DNA from: Trogon surrucura
Lineage: Eukaryota > Chordata > Aves > Trogoniformes > Trogonidae
Assembly (NCBI GenBank): GCA_020746105.1
Contig: CM036633.1
Coordinates: forward strand, 14,306,501 to 14,370,500
Direction: 5' to 3'
DNA: 64,000 nucleotides
A program made the position numbers and the translations under genes. Under the pieces are notes generated by a model. That model saw only the letters and a list, made by a program, of their open reading frames with translations. It made no database searches and had not been told where the DNA came from. Below are positions 60,769-64,000 of this stretch, piece after piece. Within the stretch, counting starts at the first letter, position 1; each line of letters starts with the position of its first letter.

Positions 60769-63700
60769 AGGCACATTGTGGTCCTGCTCCTCCCCAGTTT
60801 ATTTCGGCAGAGAAGTTCAAAAAGCTCAAACCATACCTTGAGTACTTACATGCTTTTCTTTGCTACAAGAAATCCTCTCTGCAGTAGTCAGTGGACAGAT
60901 TATCTGCACTGAATAGAAAAGGTTCTATTAACGAATCCTGGCCCTTAACTCACCCTGGTGCGGGTTGTCGTCTTTTACCTTGATTAGCTTGGTCCCGATT
61001 GACACTGTTGTGAAACCAAGGATCAGCCACGAGCACTTCAATTATCTGCATCCAAGCCAGGCAAAGTTCACGCTGACCAGAAATGGATATAGATCATAAT
61101 TCATGCTATCCATATCGAATATAGGAAAGGCTCCCAACCATGTCTGCAGCAGGGAACCAAGAAACCTGTGAGTACACGATCTTTTTCAGCACTTCCTTAC
61201 CTGTAAGTGGGTTTGGGGCAATGCTACAGCCCCGATATAGCTGTAGACATAGCTGTAGGGAAGAAACATTGTTAAAATTCTGAAACCCAACAGTGCAAGG
61301 CTTCAGGCTGTTTGTAACTGAGACTGTTTGGCTTAGATAAACGAATGTATAGCACTTTCCCCCTGACAGGTTCAAGTTACCTAAAGCAGTGATTCTGCAC
61401 CCAAGGCACAGCTAGAAATAAAATTTGCTCCAGTTTTGGAGCTGCGCCTGTTGCTGTGGTTGTAGCATAGTTTGGAGCTGTTGGAGACATCACCTCCCTG
61501 GGGTGACAGGCAGCTGTCGGTCTGACACCACGTTTCCTCACAGTTCAGGCTCAGTCTGGCTGTGCTGACGGCACACAGGCAGAACACAGCCTCTGGATAC
61601 TTCCGAATGTTTTTAGAAACATTCAGAAAATCCCAGTGTGGTCCAGACAGCAGAGTACGGTAGTCTGGTTATTAAAAATCATCAACTTTGTCACAGCGCA
61701 TAGAATGTCATATGCTATTGGTTTCAATGGAGAAAGATCTGTTCTATGTAGTAAGCACAACAACTTCTCTGTCCTCAGGCAGCACGAACTGATTATTGCC
61801 TGTAAGTCAAGAGGAAAAGAGATTTGCCATATGATGCAACTTCGAACGTTTAACTCGATGGCTCTTGGTGGACACAACTCTGCTCAACACCTGTACATCC
61901 TCACAAAGGTCACCAAGATTCACCTTTCCTGGAGAGGTCTTGGCACCAACAGCAAAACTCACTCTCTTCAGTGTATTTTGCAGTTAGCTTAAATTGTTAC
62001 GATTACAATGTCTTACCAAAAGCAGCCACTTCTGTTATATGTACAATACGTTTTAATTCCAAGAACAAAAGTTTTTTTATAGCCAAGTATTTCCTTACTT
62101 CTCTTGCTGTGCTGAAGTCTCTGTGGCTGTAGCGATTGGTATGAAGCAACGTGTCCAGTATTTGTTTTGACATTAAACAGACTTCTGCTAGCATAGTATT
62201 GCCAACCCAAGTGGAACAGAGTTCTGCAGATCCATGGCATGTAATAGAGGTCACATCTCTATACCCAGGCTTCACTAAGTATTCACTTAGTTATTCATTA
62301 TTATTCGCCAAGTATAACTTTTATCCGAATTCAACAAATTAGTGAATAGCTAAAGCAATACAATTTTATAGTCCCAAGCTATATAGAAGCTGTTGAGGCA
62401 ACGTCATCCTGGTGCAGTAGAAATGCTAAAAGCACAGGACTGAACCCACGACTTGTTCGGGTACATGGACAGAAGTAGTTTTCCCAGTGACACCAGTACC
62501 ACCAGACACTTACTGCTTGAGTACAGCAGCACAAAATGCCCAGCTGTCCGACAATGCTTCCATTGAGTGTCTTTTGCCTGATATAGCTGGTGACACTAGA
62601 GCTATCTTTGAGCAGTGGGGTCGTTATCCCAGGCGATATGGACTCATCAAGCTTGTGCTCTCTGCTCTAAGCCTGGCAGACCTCACTGGAGCTTTGACAG
62701 AGCTCAAGAAGAAGTAGTTCACCTCCAGCACAAGCTCCTCATCACTGTCAGCTCAAACTTAGGTTTCAAACCGCTCTAAACTGAAAATTAAAAGCAAGCA
62801 CAGGTTCACTAGTTTTTGTTAGAGACATGGGAAAAGTGGCTTACATTTTGGAAGATGGTTTTCATTGTCACTTCATGGTGTAGCCAAGAAGGAGTGAGAA
62901 TTCCATTCACTGGGTTCTTTTATGGATCCTTCCCTCTTTTTCTGATCATTTGGGTACCCTCAGCATTTCCAGTGCTGACAGGGCAGCTCTGGAGATGCAC
63001 AGACTCTCCAGACTCCCGTGGCACAGCACCAGTTCAGGTACGTAACACCTCTTCATGTGCTGGTATGAAGCACTAGACAGATTGGTTTGCTTTACCTGGT
63101 GAAGAAGAAAAAATTAGTATTTAGGATCTACCCTTTCATAGTGCTACCAGGGCATTAGTTTCAAGACACAGTGCTATTTCCAGCAGAACTTCTGCTGCTT
63201 TTTTTTTCTTATTAATTGTTTTCTAGATCTACAAGCCTTTACAGACCAGTTGTCACCTGCCAGCTTCTTCATTGCCTCAGTGACAGAGGAATGTCCACTT
63301 GCGTGGTGAAATCAAACTGCCGTCAGGACTTCATAATTTTTCCAGTTAACCTGAAACACCTTCCACCTCGTACTGCTTTGAATAACACAGTTGATTTTCT
63401 CTCCATCCTTGATGGAAAATGGTTTTGCTGATTCTTAAGATGCAGTGCAATTAAAAGGAAGAAAACATTCATTTCAAAGCTCAAATCCTGTCATGATTAG
63501 CCCTTTCTTTCAAAATATTTTAGTTGAATAAGCAGAGCATCACAAGACATATTTTAATATAGTCTTTGCCAGTTGTATCTACCTGCAAACAGTGACTACA
63601 TCAGATACTTGAACATCTGCTTTCCTTTTAGAGGATATGGGATGTCTTCTGCTGTAGCTGACTCAAGGCTGCAGAAGTTACAGTGCTTTGCACAGGGGTT

Positions 63701-64000
63701 CAGGCTCCCAACCAGGCAAAACTTATTCCTTAGCAATCCAGACTCGAGGATGTGGTATGCTGCTGCAGAAGCAGGAAGAACATTTTCTTTATTTTTCTCT
63801 CCCTCCTTCCTACCTCTTCCCAAAAATAAGATTAAACAGATTAGCGGGTTCTTTACTGACATTACTGTGACCTGTCTATATATTGTCTCTGCAGCCCTTT
63901 CATTTATTTAAAATAAGCTCTTCAAGTCTTGAACAAATGAGTCGGTGCGTGCCAAAATTTGGGGTCTGCATTAAATCCCATTCTTGCATCTCTAGAGCTG
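60769..64000. other. Intergenic to the window end, nothing recognised
   Basis: No exon, RNA gene or clear repeat was seen. A 76-codon open frame at 62487-62717 shows no family resemblance. Confidence 0.5.

Noticed and set aside
28298-64000. Coding exons of ASIP (Cys-rich CCDPCASCQCRFF-type domain)
   Set aside because: No frame with this Cys pattern was found; the coding part probably lies beyond the right end.
1-64000. tRNA, rRNA, microRNA genes or CRISPR-like arrays
   Set aside because: None recognised by eye; the tandem repeats present have no spacers and are ordinary minisatellites.

Overview
This window is nuclear DNA of a bird. The main evidence is about fifteen CR1 LINE copies with the typical avian 3' tail (repeats close to ATTCTATGAT), two solo LTRs of an avian-type endogenous retrovirus family, and one intact vertebrate gene with short introns. 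The species cannot be named from the sequence alone.

One protein-coding gene can be supported: EIF2S2, the beta subunit of translation initiation factor eIF2. It lies on the minus strand with its coding sequence between 8797 and 20209. All nine coding exons can be joined at GT-AG boundaries in a continuous reading frame of 334 codons plus stop. The start codon sits in a strong CpG island (about 19735-20730), which is the promoter. A likely short 3' UTR ends near an AATAAA at 8373-8378, and a second minus-strand AATAAA lies at 7333-7338, only 24 bases from a plus-strand AATAAA at 7303-7308. That arrangement fits two genes converging tail to tail. In mammals the order is RALY - EIF2S2 - ASIP - AHCY, so RALY is the expected left neighbour and ASIP the expected right neighbour. 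No coding exon of either was recognised here.

Layout: 1-7300 is intergenic, possibly the 3' end of a plus-strand neighbour, and carries CR1 fragments. 7300-20730 is EIF2S2 with its promoter; intron 7 holds a CR1. 20815-22005 holds two abutting CR1 copies. 22787-23975 is a solo LTR with an imperfect 5-bp target duplication. 25.3-25.7 kb holds a 105-bp tandem duplication that stays open on both strands. 26427-27507 is a CR1 split by two opposite-strand CR1 copies. It abuts a second small CpG-rich patch (27508-27800) with a strong match to the CTCF core. From 28 kb to the end there is a large non-coding stretch with scattered CR1 copies, a second solo LTR in minus orientation (39257-40283, perfect target duplication) and a short derivative of the same LTR (36800-36885). 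By synteny this stretch would be the EIF2S2-ASIP interval, which in birds can be expected to hold distal ASIP promoters and enhancers. That reading is inference.

No convincing undescribed system was found. The best leads are the CpG/CTCF patch next to the nested CR1, the double-stranded-open tandem repeat, the convergent polyadenylation signals, and a small signal-peptide-like exon candidate at about 44.9 kb.
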